A DNA stretch of 7,182 nt from Bacteroidia bacterium (GCA_016650355.1 JAENVX010000058.1:1-7182); one strand, 5' to 3'; positions 1 to 5,986 are shown, counted from the stretch's first letter. The notes: generated from the sequence alone by a model not told the origin. Made by a program: numbers and translations.

Positions 1-300
1 ATCATCAGAATCAAGAAGGTTAATAATTTCAGTAAGCTCTGATGGCTGATAAATTTTGAGAAAATTCTTTCTATCATCACTATCAAGATCATTGATTATT
101 TCAGCACGGACTTTGACAGGAAGCAAATCAAGCACAAACTTGGACTCCTCCCTGTTAAATTCATAAAGTAGGGCTGTTATGTCCGCAGCATTGATTTCAT
201 CAAGCGTTTTGCGAATGGAATCAATATCACGATCATCAAGGGTTTGTTGAAACCAGTCGCGATACTCTGTGGTTAGTTCAAATTCTGCTACCCGCTTCAC
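1..300 (-). CDS. mgtE: MgtE-type magnesium transporter, N-terminal part (runs off the left edge)
   Basis: Reading the minus strand from a GTG at 300-298 gives an uninterrupted 100-residue segment that continues past position 1. It consists of short amphipathic helices rich in Leu and Asp/Glu, with repeated patterns such as ALLYEFNREESKFVLDLLP (about residues 43-61) and ELTEIINLLDSDD (88-100). This resembles the MgtE N domain, the cytosolic superhelical Mg2+-sensing part that precedes the CBS domains and membrane channel. Those later parts lie outside the window, so the channel itself is not seen. The frame is closed upstream by a TAA at 315-313, leaving only TTG (312-310), CTG (303-301) or GTG (300-298) as starts; GTG is preferred. 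The start overlaps the last 23 bases of rsmA, which suggests cotranscription and translational coupling. The family call rests on this pattern and on the common rsmA-mgtE pairing in Bacteroidota; another helical-repeat protein is possible but less likely. Confidence 0.78.
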   Translation of the reverse strand, partial: MKRVAEFELTTEYRDWFQQTLDDRDIDSIRKTLDEINAADITALLYEFNREESKFVLDLLPVKVRAEIINDLDSDDRKNFLKIYQPSELTEIINLLDSDD

Positions 301-1066
301 CAGATTGTTCAATTAATAATGTAAGTGATATAAAATCTTCCACACTCAACTGTTCTGCTCTCTTGTCAAATATTGGTAATGCAGAAACTTTGGCGTGCAA
401 ATTTAAAGGTTTCAGTGCGTTGCGCAAGGTCTTCCTTCGGGTTTGAAAACCTTGCTTTACTACTTTTACAAACAAACTTTCATCGCATGATAACTGTTTT
501 CTTTCATTACGTTTTAGCCGGATCACAGCGGACATGACTTTTGGAGGGGGGAAAAAAACGCCAGGCGGGACTTTAAATAAAAGTTCAATATCATAGTAAG
601 CTTGCAACAATACACTCAATATGCCATAAACCTTGCTTCCGTGAGGAGAAGCAATTCTTTCGGCAACCTCCTTTTGTAACATACACACCACTTGGGTTAC
701 GCAGTGCCGATACTCGAGCACTCTAAAAAAAATTTGCGTAGAAATATTATATGGGAAGTTGCCAATGATCGACACATGGGATTGGAAGAGATTGGCCAGG
801 TCAAGTCGTAAAAAATCACCTTCGATAATTTTGTCTCGCACTTCTGGGAGATTCTTTTTGAGGTAATCAACAGATTCGCGGTCTACCTCGACTACCCATA
901 AATCAATTTTCTCTTTTGCAATAAGTAGATGCGTAAGTACGCCCGTTCCTGGACCTATTTCTACAACCCGCGAATGATTAGGAGCATCCAATGCCTCAAC
1001 GATTTTAGAGGCAATATTTTGATCTTTAAGAAAATGTTGGCCTAAATATTTCTTCGGACGAACCAT
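278..1066 (-). CDS. rsmA: 16S rRNA (adenine1518-N6/adenine1519-N6)-dimethyltransferase RsmA (KsgA)
   Basis: This enzyme uses S-adenosylmethionine to dimethylate two adjacent adenines in the terminal hairpin of 16S rRNA, a late step in assembly of the small ribosomal subunit. The 262-residue product has the usual family length. It opens with the typical KKYLGQHFLKD segment (residues 5-15). It then shows the SAM-binding motif VEIGPGTG (35-42), acidic residues E60 and D62 placed for ribose contact, GDFL (83-86) and the catalytic NFPYNIS motif (103-109). Further family signatures are QKEVAERI (131-138), the PPGVFFPPPKVMSAV segment (167-181) and FQTRRKTLRN (207-216). The ATG at 1066-1064 lies at the family start point. 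The 3' end overlaps the start of the minus-strand mgtE. The gene faces away from pdxA across a 140-bp region in which I find no clear minus-strand promoter. All key residues are intact, and the call is firm. Confidence 0.97.
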   Translation of the reverse strand: MVRPKKYLGQHFLKDQNIASKIVEALDAPNHSRVVEIGPGTGVLTHLLIAKEKIDLWVVEVDRESVDYLKKNLPEVRDKIIEGDFLRLDLANLFQSHVSIIGNFPYNISTQIFFRVLEYRHCVTQVVCMLQKEVAERIASPHGSKVYGILSVLLQAYYDIELLFKVPPGVFFPPPKVMSAVIRLKRNERKQLSCDESLFVKVVKQGFQTRRKTLRNALKPLNLHAKVSALPIFDKRAEQLSVEDFISLTLLIEQSGEAGSRI

Positions 1067-1148
1067 ATTGCGAAAGATATATCTTATTAGTCAATGAAAC
1101 ACAGGCTCCTGCCTATAACCAACATATCATGTTCCGTTGCCTATATCT

Positions 1149-1156
1149 TATGTTTG
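1149..1156 (+). promoter_or_regulatory. Candidate Bacteroidota -7 promoter element upstream of pdxA
   Basis: TATGTTTG matches the Bacteroidota housekeeping -7 consensus TAnnTTTG exactly, on the pdxA strand and 50 bases before its ATG. Transcription would begin a few bases downstream, giving a leader of roughly 40-45 bases. I see no good TTG-type -33 element at the expected spacing, so the call rests on the -7 match and its position in the divergent rsmA/pdxA spacer. Chance matches to this 6-base pattern also occur inside genes in this window. Confidence 0.42.
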
Positions 1157-1206
1157 GCTTTTATGAAAAATTAATTTTTAACTTGCACACCTTGTAATAT
1201 CTAACC

Positions 1207-2238
1207 ATGAGCAATACAAACTACCCACAAGATAAACCACGAGTAGGAATTACCCTAGGTGACATAAATGGTATCGGACCTGAGGTTGTAATCAAAGCAC
1301 TTGCAGATAATCGAATATTAAGCATGATCACCCCTGTAGTTTATGGGTCTACCAGAGTTCTATCTTTTTATCGAAAGTTGATGGAACTCGAGGAGTTTAA
1401 CTATAGTCAGGTAAAAAGTAAGGGACAATTTTTTGCCAAATCAATCAACGTGGTGAATTGTTGGGAGGATGTCATCGCAATAAATCCTGGGCAACCTTCC
1501 AAGGAAGCTGGCAAAGCGGCACTACTAAGTCTTACAAAAGTAGTAGAGGAAGTAAAAGAAGGTCTGATTGATGGATTTGTTACAGGTCCGATTGACAAAA
1601 ATACGATCTATGGAGAAGATTTTCCTTTTCGCGGTCACACAGAGTATCTCACAAAAATTTTTGATGCTACAGAAAGCCTGATGCTAATGGTGGGAAATGA
1701 TCTTAAAGTTGGGCTGGTGACGGAACATATTCCGGTAAAAGAAATTTCTTCTTACATCACCAAAGAACGAGTAGAACTAAAGATTCGTTTACTTGAGCTT
1801 ACCCTGAAAAAAGACTTCAGTATAAGTAAGCCAAAGATTGCCGTGCTTGGATTAAACCCACATGCCGGTGATGAAGGTCTGATTGGTGATGAAGAAAATC
1901 AAGTAATAAAACCTGTTATCGCTGACTTGAAAAATAAAGGCAAACTGATATTCGGTCCTTTTCCTGCTGACGGATTTTTTGCGGCAGGGCATCACGCGAA
2001 ATATGATGCGGTATTGGCAATGTACCATGATCAGGGCTTGGTAGCCTTTAAAACCATTGCTTTTAATAATGGGGTGAATTACACTGCAGGACTCCCTATC
2101 GTCAGAACATCACCAGATCATGGAACTGCCTATTCTATTGCAGGTAAAAATCTGTCCGATGAAGGATCAATGCGTCAGGCCATTTTCCTGGCGTGTGATA
2201 TAATCAAAAATCGTCAGGAGCAATCCAAAGAAAAATAA
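1207..2238 (+). CDS. pdxA: 4-hydroxythreonine-4-phosphate dehydrogenase PdxA
   Basis: PdxA oxidises 4-phosphohydroxy-L-threonine. The product decarboxylates and is condensed with 1-deoxyxylulose 5-phosphate by PdxJ, in the DXP-dependent route to pyridoxal phosphate. The 343-residue product is within family length. Signatures in order are GITLGDINGIGPEV (14-27), TGPIDK (126-131), GHTEYL (143-148), VTEHIP (171-176), NPHAGDEG (217-224), GPFPADGFF (250-258), YDAVLAMYHDQGL (266-278) and GLPIVRTSPDHGTA (295-308). H174, H219 and H274 match the three metal-binding histidines of the E. coli enzyme, and H144-T145 match its substrate-binding pair; the spacing between these four sites (30, 45, 55) is the same as in E. 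coli. The ATG follows a long A/T-rich leader without a strong ribosome binding site, normal for this phylum. It is separated by 82 bases from the next gene and is probably transcribed from its own promoter. No anomalies were seen. Confidence 0.96.
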   Translation: MSNTNYPQDKPRVGITLGDINGIGPEVVIKALADNRILSMITPVVYGSTRVLSFYRKLMELEEFNYSQVKSKGQFFAKSINVVNCWEDVIAINPGQPSKEAGKAALLSLTKVVEEVKEGLIDGFVTGPIDKNTIYGEDFPFRGHTEYLTKIFDATESLMLMVGNDLKVGLVTEHIPVKEISSYITKERVELKIRLLELTLKKDFSISKPKIAVLGLNPHAGDEGLIGDEENQVIKPVIADLKNKGKLIFGPFPADGFFAAGHHAKYDAVLAMYHDQGLVAFKTIAFNNGVNYTAGLPIVRTSPDHGTAYSIAGKNLSDEGSMRQAIFLACDIIKNRQEQSKEK

Positions 2239-2301
2239 GGTCAATTAGCGTCTGTTGGATTGAGTTCACCTTAGAACGGTTTCATTCTATGCCTTATAAA
2301 C

Positions 2302-2309
2302 TAGATTTG
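2302..2309 (+). promoter_or_regulatory. Candidate Bacteroidota -7 promoter element just upstream of the TerB-like gene
   Basis: TAGATTTG is an exact match to TAnnTTTG and ends only 11 bases before the ATG at 2321. If used, transcription would start about 4-7 bases before the start codon, giving an almost leaderless mRNA. No convincing -33 element is visible at normal spacing. The alternative is that the gene is read through from pdxA, with an 82-base gap and no terminator-like hairpin between them. Confidence 0.38.
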
Positions 2310-2320
2310 GTAAACAATGC

Positions 2321-2713
2321 ATGACTATGGACATCGTTACAAAAAAACAGCTTAATATTCTTATTCAACTTGCCCAGGCAGATAAGGATTTTGCAAAGGT
2401 TGAACAGGATATGATCTACAAAATAGCCCAGGAAAAGAAATATGCTGATGATTCTGTCAGAAACCTCATAACCGACCCTGAGCCTATTGATTCCCTCGGA
2501 GCACTTTCTACTGATCAAAAGTTCGAATATCTTACAACTTGCATAGACCTGATATTTGCTGACAATAAAATCTTCGCGAGCGAACTCACTTTTTGCAAAA
2601 ACGTTGCGATTAAGCTTGGGTTTAAGAAAAATGTAGTTGACTTCATGGTTGAATCATATAATCATATCGTTAGGGAAGATCTCAAAAAAAGGGTTTTCGC
2701 GGAGTTCGTCTAA
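2321..2713 (+). CDS. TerB-like small acidic helical protein, role unknown
   Basis: The 130-residue product has no signal peptide or membrane segment and looks all-helical and cytosolic. Its most telling feature is an internal duplication. The first half carries LAQADKDFAKVEQD (17-30) and the second LIFADNKIFASELT (77-90). Each has an Ala-Asp pair followed seven residues later by Glu (D21/E28 and D81/E88), within predicted helices. This two-half pattern is typical of the TerB / DjlA-N-terminal helical fold, in which such acidic residues can bind metal. Proteins of this type are often labelled as tellurite-resistance proteins, but no other ter genes are present and that function should not be assumed. 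The ATG at 2321 is used; an in-frame ATG at 2327 would remove only two residues. The gene stands between pdxA and the DUF177 gene with noncoding gaps on both sides, so context gives no role. The fold assignment is moderately sure; the function is unknown. Confidence 0.72.
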   Translation: MTMDIVTKKQLNILIQLAQADKDFAKVEQDMIYKIAQEKKYADDSVRNLITDPEPIDSLGALSTDQKFEYLTTCIDLIFADNKIFASELTFCKNVAIKLGFKKNVVDFMVESYNHIVREDLKKRVFAEFV

Positions 2714-2829
2714 CTCTTTAATACCTTCCGATTTTTGTAATGTCCACTGTATCAGTGATTTACACTAGCAGTACAATTTATTAAGCCAAAAAACCTGAGC
2801 TTCACAACCAGAAATCCGGTAAATCCTGA

Positions 2830-2837
2830 TAAATTTG
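2830..2837 (+). promoter_or_regulatory. Candidate Bacteroidota -7 promoter element for the DUF177-rpmF operon
   Basis: TAAATTTG is an exact TAnnTTTG match, 35 bases before the GTG of the DUF177 gene, which would give a leader of about 30 bases. It lies at the end of a 159-base intergenic stretch, the natural place for a promoter of this ribosomal-protein operon. No clear TTG-type -33 element is visible at the usual distance. Confidence 0.45.
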
Positions 2838-2872
2838 CCCCCTAATTTTAAAAGCCCGAAAAGGAAAAGTGA

Positions 2873-3394
2873 GTGAAGGCTTTTAGTGTTAACATCATCG
2901 GTCTGAGTTTAAAAGCCCACCAATTCGAATACGAGTTTGGTAGGGATTTTTTCGAGAAGTACGGAAAAGACTTCGTATCAGATGGCCATTTCAGCGCAAC
3001 CGTTGCGCTGGATAAGCATGAAACGTTCATTGAAGCTGAATTCAAAATCAAAGGAGAGGCGAAACTAATTTGCGATCGTAGTTTAGAGCCATTTGACTTT
3101 CCTATTGATATCGCAAGGCGCATCATGTTTAAGTATGGTGAGGAAGAGCAGGAATTGAGTGATGAGATTATTATTATAAGTCGCGATAGGGTTAGCCTGG
3201 AGATAGGACAATATTTGTATGAATACATTCTATTGTCTATTCCAATTAAAAAGGTTCACCCAAAATATCGGGATGAAGAAGAGGAGAATGATGAAAGCGA
3301 AGGGAAGATGATTTATACTTCTGAACCTAAAAGTTCAGGTGAAGAAAAAGAAGTTGACCCTCGATGGGAGGTATTGAAAAAGTTGAAAAAATAA
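2873..3394 (+). CDS. DUF177 (YceD-family) protein, bL32-operon partner
   Basis: The 173-residue protein begins KAFSVNIIGLSLKAHQFEYE (residues 2-21), the Bacteroidota form of the DUF177/YceD N-terminus. It continues with a beta-rich middle containing the single Cys motif LICDRSLEPFDFPI (65-78), then EIGQYLYEYILLSIPIKKVHP (110-130). A very acidic linker follows (134-144), and it ends with DPRWEVLKKLK (162-172), the conserved C-terminal tail of the family. YceD is known as the conserved partner encoded just before rpmF; it has been linked to 23S rRNA processing or ribosome assembly in plants and bacteria, but the biochemical role is not settled. The GTG start is well determined: the preceding in-frame codon (2870-2872) is TGA and the next in-frame Met is at about residue 85. 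The gene ends 18 bases before rpmF, so the two form an operon. The family's other cysteines, which in some members form a metal site, are missing here. Confidence 0.9.
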   Translation: MKAFSVNIIGLSLKAHQFEYEFGRDFFEKYGKDFVSDGHFSATVALDKHETFIEAEFKIKGEAKLICDRSLEPFDFPIDIARRIMFKYGEEEQELSDEIIIISRDRVSLEIGQYLYEYILLSIPIKKVHPKYRDEEEENDESEGKMIYTSEPKSSGEEKEVDPRWEVLKKLKK

Positions 3395-3412
3395 AATTAA
3401 TATATTTAGGTT

Positions 3413-3604
3413 ATGCCAAATCCAAAACGAAAAACCTCGAAAACCAGAAGAGATAAAAGAAGGACACACTATAAGGCTACTGCAAAGCAATTTACTGTTT
3501 GCCCTACAACAGGCGAAAATCACTTGCCCCATCGCGCCTTTTGGCATGAAGGAAAACTATACTACAGAGGAAATGTGGTAATGGAAAAAGAAGTTCTGGC
3601 GTAA
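3413..3604 (+). CDS. rpmF: 50S ribosomal protein bL32, cysteine-poor form
   Basis: The 63-residue basic protein begins MPNPKRKTSKTRRDKRRTHY, the strongly conserved rRNA-binding N-terminus of bL32, and ends in a short C-terminal extension (NVVMEKEVLA). bL32 belongs to the large subunit. In many bacteria its C-terminal half is a four-cysteine zinc ribbon. Here only the first cysteine remains (C30 in CPTTGENHLPHRAF); the expected partners read T33, F43 and E46, while the GENHLPHR segment and the YYRG segment (50-53) are kept. So this is a zinc-independent (C-minus) version with one leftover cysteine. The gene follows the DUF177 gene by 18 bases and is followed by an intrinsic terminator, making a two-gene operon. 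The identification is certain from the N-terminus. Confidence 0.96.
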   Translation: MPNPKRKTSKTRRDKRRTHYKATAKQFTVCPTTGENHLPHRAFWHEGKLYYRGNVVMEKEVLA

Positions 3605-3695
3605 TAAACCATGATAAGGGTTATTATTAGTAAAGAATTAATACATACTTGTATTACTTGTTACTCAAGTAAACGAGGCTAATGAACCATAAACA

Positions 3696-3732
3696 AAATG
3701 CTCGGTTTTTATAGCCGGGCATTTGTCTTTTT
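3696..3732 (+). terminator. Intrinsic terminator after rpmF
   Basis: A 10-base-pair stem (AAATGCTCGG at 3696-3705 pairing with CCGGGCATTT at 3715-3724, with one G-U pair) closes a 9-base T-rich loop. It is followed by a T-rich run ending in five Ts at 3728-3732. This is a standard rho-independent terminator. It would end the DUF177-rpmF transcript and separate it from fabH, implying that fabH has its own promoter between about 3733 and 3790. I could not identify a good TAnnTTTG match in that stretch. Confidence 0.78.
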
Positions 3733-3790
3733 ATAAGATCACATTTAGCGTGGGTAAAACCTCTCAACCAAGCAAAATCAGAAATTTTCT

Positions 3791-4789
3791 ATGACGAAGA
3801 TCAGGGCATCCATTACAGGCGTGGGCGGATATGTTCCAGACTATATCCTAACAAACAAGGAGCTTGAAACGATGGTAGAAACGAGCGATGAGTGGATTAC
3901 CAGCCGAACAGGTATAAAAGAACGAAGGATATTAAAGGGAGAAAACAAGGGTGTTTCTATAATGGGCATAGCCGCTGTTAAAGACATGCTAGCAAAAACC
4001 AAAACTGACCCAAAAGAAATTGACCTGATCATATTTGCCACGGTGACGCCCGACATGACGTTTCCAGCAACAGCAAATATTGTAGCCACAGAAGTTGGCG
4101 CCACCAACGCATTTAGTTTTGACATGGCAGCAGCGTGTTCCGGGTTTTTATACGCCTTAACTACCGGTGCTAGTTTCATTGAATCAGGCCGATATAAAAA
4201 AGTTATAATTATTGGTGGGGATAAAATGTCGGCCATCCTTGATTACACTGATCGCACCACCTGCATCATATTCGGTGATGGCGCTGGCTGCGTTTTGCTC
4301 GAGCCCACCACAGAGGAAGTAGGCGTGATGGATTCAATTCTTAAAAGTGATGGTGCCGGTGAAAGTTACCTACATATGAAAGCGGGTGGAAGCCGAACCC
4401 CAGCTTCGCAAGCAACAGTAGATGGCAGACAGCATTTTGTGTATCAAGAAGGTGCTGCCGTCTTCAAATTTGCAGTTACCAACATGGCAGAAGTTTCAGC
4501 ACAAATCGCTGAACGAAATAATTTAAAACCAAATGACATTGCCTGGCTTGTCCCCCATCAGGCAAACAAGCGCATCATCGATGCAACCGCTAGCCGGGTT
4601 GGCATCAGCGAAGATAAAGTCATGATGAATATTCAACGGTATGGCAACACCACTGCAGGGACCATTCCTCTTTTATTATGGGATTATGAAAAACAACTTA
4701 AGAAAGGAGATAATCTCATTTTAGCAGCTTTTGGTGGTGGTTTCACATGGGGTGCAGTCTATATAAAATGGGCATATAACCCAAATTAG
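3791..4789 (+). CDS. fabH: Beta-ketoacyl-[acyl-carrier-protein] synthase III FabH
   Basis: FabH starts each round of type II fatty-acid synthesis by condensing an acyl-CoA primer with malonyl-ACP in the cytosol; its primer preference decides straight- versus branched-chain products. The 332-residue product is close to family length. The catalytic triad is complete. Cys116 lies in DMAAACSGFLYAL (111-123), His256 in WLVPHQANKRIID (252-264) and Asn286 in YGNTTAGTIP (284-293); the His-Asn spacing of 30 matches the E. coli enzyme. The N-terminal GVGGYVPDYILTN (10-22), the SDEWITSRTGIKERR segment (32-46) and the C-terminal GGGFTWGA motif (315-322) are also standard. The gene is followed by efp, accB and accC on the same strand, placing it with the malonyl-CoA-forming carboxylase. 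plsX, commonly found between rpmF and fabH, is absent. Primer specificity cannot be read from the sequence. Confidence 0.97.
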   Translation: MTKIRASITGVGGYVPDYILTNKELETMVETSDEWITSRTGIKERRILKGENKGVSIMGIAAVKDMLAKTKTDPKEIDLIIFATVTPDMTFPATANIVATEVGATNAFSFDMAAACSGFLYALTTGASFIESGRYKKVIIIGGDKMSAILDYTDRTTCIIFGDGAGCVLLEPTTEEVGVMDSILKSDGAGESYLHMKAGGSRTPASQATVDGRQHFVYQEGAAVFKFAVTNMAEVSAQIAERNNLKPNDIAWLVPHQANKRIIDATASRVGISEDKVMMNIQRYGNTTAGTIPLLLWDYEKQLKKGDNLILAAFGGGFTWGAVYIKWAYNPN

Positions 4790-4813
4790 AGGCAGACAAA
4801 AGCATCCTGCCTC
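4789..4813 (+). other. Perfect 7-bp inverted repeat overlapping the fabH stop codon
   Basis: GAGGCAG (4789-4795) and CTGCCTC (4807-4813) are perfect complements around an 11-base A-rich loop. The left arm begins at the last base of the fabH stop codon. The hairpin is GC-rich relative to its surroundings but has no T-run after it, so it is a poor intrinsic terminator. It could protect or attenuate the fabH message ahead of efp, or be chance. Confidence 0.4.
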
Positions 4814-4872
4814 ATGGAATCCCGAAAATTGTAATTATTCAATTCATTTGTAACTTAAAGTCTCATTTTTGT

Positions 4873-5436
4873 ATGGCAAGCGTATCTGATTTAAGTAAAG
4901 GAAATTACATTCGCTATAACGGTGAGGTTGTGCAAGTGGAAGAATTGCAACATCGTACTCCGGGTAACCTTCGCGCCTTTTATCAAATTAAAATGAGAAG
5001 TGTACGAACTGGAAAAATAGTTGAAAACCGTTTTCGTCCAGGGGATGCAGTGGAAATCCTTAGAGTGGAAACAAAAGAATATCAATACCTCTATGGGGAT
5101 GGCGAAAGCCTTGTAGTGATGGACAATGAAACTTTCGATCAGGTTTATATTGATAAGGCGCTTTTGGGCGATGCCGTTAATTATATTAAAGAAGGTGTCA
5201 CTCTTTTAATTGCTTTTGAAAATGGAACAAACCCAATCACTGCTGAACCACCCTCGCATGTTGTTGTAAATGTAACGTATACGGAACCGGGTGTTCAGGG
5301 CGATACAGCAACCCGCACATTAAAAAATGCTACAATTGATACTGGCGCTGAGATAAAGGTGCCACTGTTTGTTAACACTGGTGATAACATCAAAGTGAAG
5401 ACTTCCACTGGTGAATATGTAGAACGAGTTAAATAA
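4873..5436 (+). CDS. efp: Translation elongation factor P (EF-P), PGNLRA-loop variant
   Basis: EF-P binds the ribosome beside the P-site tRNA and relieves stalling at consecutive prolines. The 187-residue protein has the normal three-domain length. The N-terminal KOW-like domain spans about residues 1-63, the middle OB domain about 65-125 (EYQYLYGDGESLVVMDNETF, 70-89) and the C-terminal OB domain about 128-187. The last includes VTYTEPGVQGDTATRTLKNA (134-153) and a terminal GEYVERVK. The domain I loop that reaches the peptidyl-transferase centre reads HRTPGNLRAF (27-36). In E. coli the same loop is PGKGQAF, with the lysylated Lys34 right after PG. Without gaps this position is Asn32 here, and Arg34 falls two residues later. 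This could be a clade-specific loop with a different or no modification. The gene lies 83 bases after fabH and directly before accB, a common efp-accB-accC arrangement. The identity is sure; the modification state is unknown. Confidence 0.96.
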   Translation: MASVSDLSKGNYIRYNGEVVQVEELQHRTPGNLRAFYQIKMRSVRTGKIVENRFRPGDAVEILRVETKEYQYLYGDGESLVVMDNETFDQVYIDKALLGDAVNYIKEGVTLLIAFENGTNPITAEPPSHVVVNVTYTEPGVQGDTATRTLKNATIDTGAEIKVPLFVNTGDNIKVKTSTGEYVERVK

Positions 5437-5443
5437 ATTAAAT

Positions 5444-5986
5444 ATGGCCGTGAATAGAAAATCTGAGACAACATCCAAAAAAGGAACTTCTCAAGAAAAC
5501 GGAACCTTAAATCAATCAGAAATGAAAACATCTGAAATTCGAGACCTTATTGATTTCATCGCGCAGTCAGGTTTGAATGAAGTGAACATCGAGACCAAGG
5601 AATTAAAGCTTCACGTTAAACGTGAACCGGACCAAAAGGTCTTTAAATCTAGTCCAGCGCCTATAGCTTTACCAGCTGCTACACCAGTGCCTGTCCCTAC
5701 TACAATATTGCCCAAAGCCGAAAAACCGGTGATCGAAGGAAATAAAACTATTGAGATTAAATCGCCCATGATTGGCACGTTCTATAGAACAGCTAACCCC
5801 GACTCCCCTCCATTTATTTCAGTTGGTGATAAAATTTCAAAAGGCCAAACTGTCTGCATTATAGAAGCAATGAAACTGTTCAACGAAATAGAGTCTGAAG
5901 TATCAGGAATCGTTGTGAAAGCATTGGTAGAAAATTCTACCCCAGTAGAGTATGACCAAGCGCTCTTTGCTGTTGAACCGGATTAA
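5444..5986 (+). CDS. accB: Acetyl-CoA carboxylase biotin carboxyl carrier protein AccB
   Basis: AccB carries biotin between the biotin carboxylase AccC and the carboxyltransferase during malonyl-CoA formation. The C-terminal biotinyl domain (about residues 102-180) contains the biotin site EAMKLFNEIESE, with Lys144 as the modified residue. It also has the thumb insertion characteristic of AccB-type carriers (TFYRTANPDSPPF, 112-124). An Ala/Pro-rich flexible linker spans about 70-97. The helical N-terminal segment begins at Met27 (MKTSEIRDLIDFIAQSGLNE) and aligns with the E. coli N-terminus. The start is uncertain: ATG 5444 lies only 7 bases after the efp stop and adds 26 polar, probably disordered residues, whereas ATG 5522 (Met27) would give a 154-residue protein of the usual length. 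The longer form is listed because the frame is open and the spacing is operon-like. It is clearly cotranscribed with efp and likely with accC. Confidence 0.93.
   Translation: MAVNRKSETTSKKGTSQENGTLNQSEMKTSEIRDLIDFIAQSGLNEVNIETKELKLHVKREPDQKVFKSSPAPIALPAATPVPVPTTILPKAEKPVIEGNKTIEIKSPMIGTFYRTANPDSPPFISVGDKISKGQTVCIIEAMKLFNEIESEVSGIVVKALVENSTPVEYDQALFAVEPD

Noticed and set aside
826..833. TAATTTTG, a match to the -7 consensus, on the plus strand inside rsmA
   Set aside because: It lies antisense within a coding region with no plus-strand gene nearby, so it is taken as a chance match and shows the background rate of this pattern.
2745..2757. Small palindrome CACTG-TAT-CAGTG after the TerB-like gene
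   Set aside because: A 5-bp stem with a 3-base loop and no following T-run is too weak for a terminator and is expected by chance; an operator role has no support.
3654..3672. Inverted repeat TTACTTG / CAAGTAA with a 5-base loop
   Set aside because: It is an AT-rich 7-bp stem with no T-run; the stronger hairpin at 3696-3732 explains termination. It could be a minor RNA structure but is not supported as a feature.
3611..3682. 23-codon open frame starting at ATG 3611 with two closely spaced cysteines
   Set aside because: It is too short, has no recognisable motif or start context, and lies in a 3' untranslated stretch before the rpmF terminator.
3841..4236. Long antisense open frame opposite fabH
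   Set aside because: fabH has full-length family motifs on the plus strand, and the antisense frame has no recognisable domain; it is a shadow of codon use.
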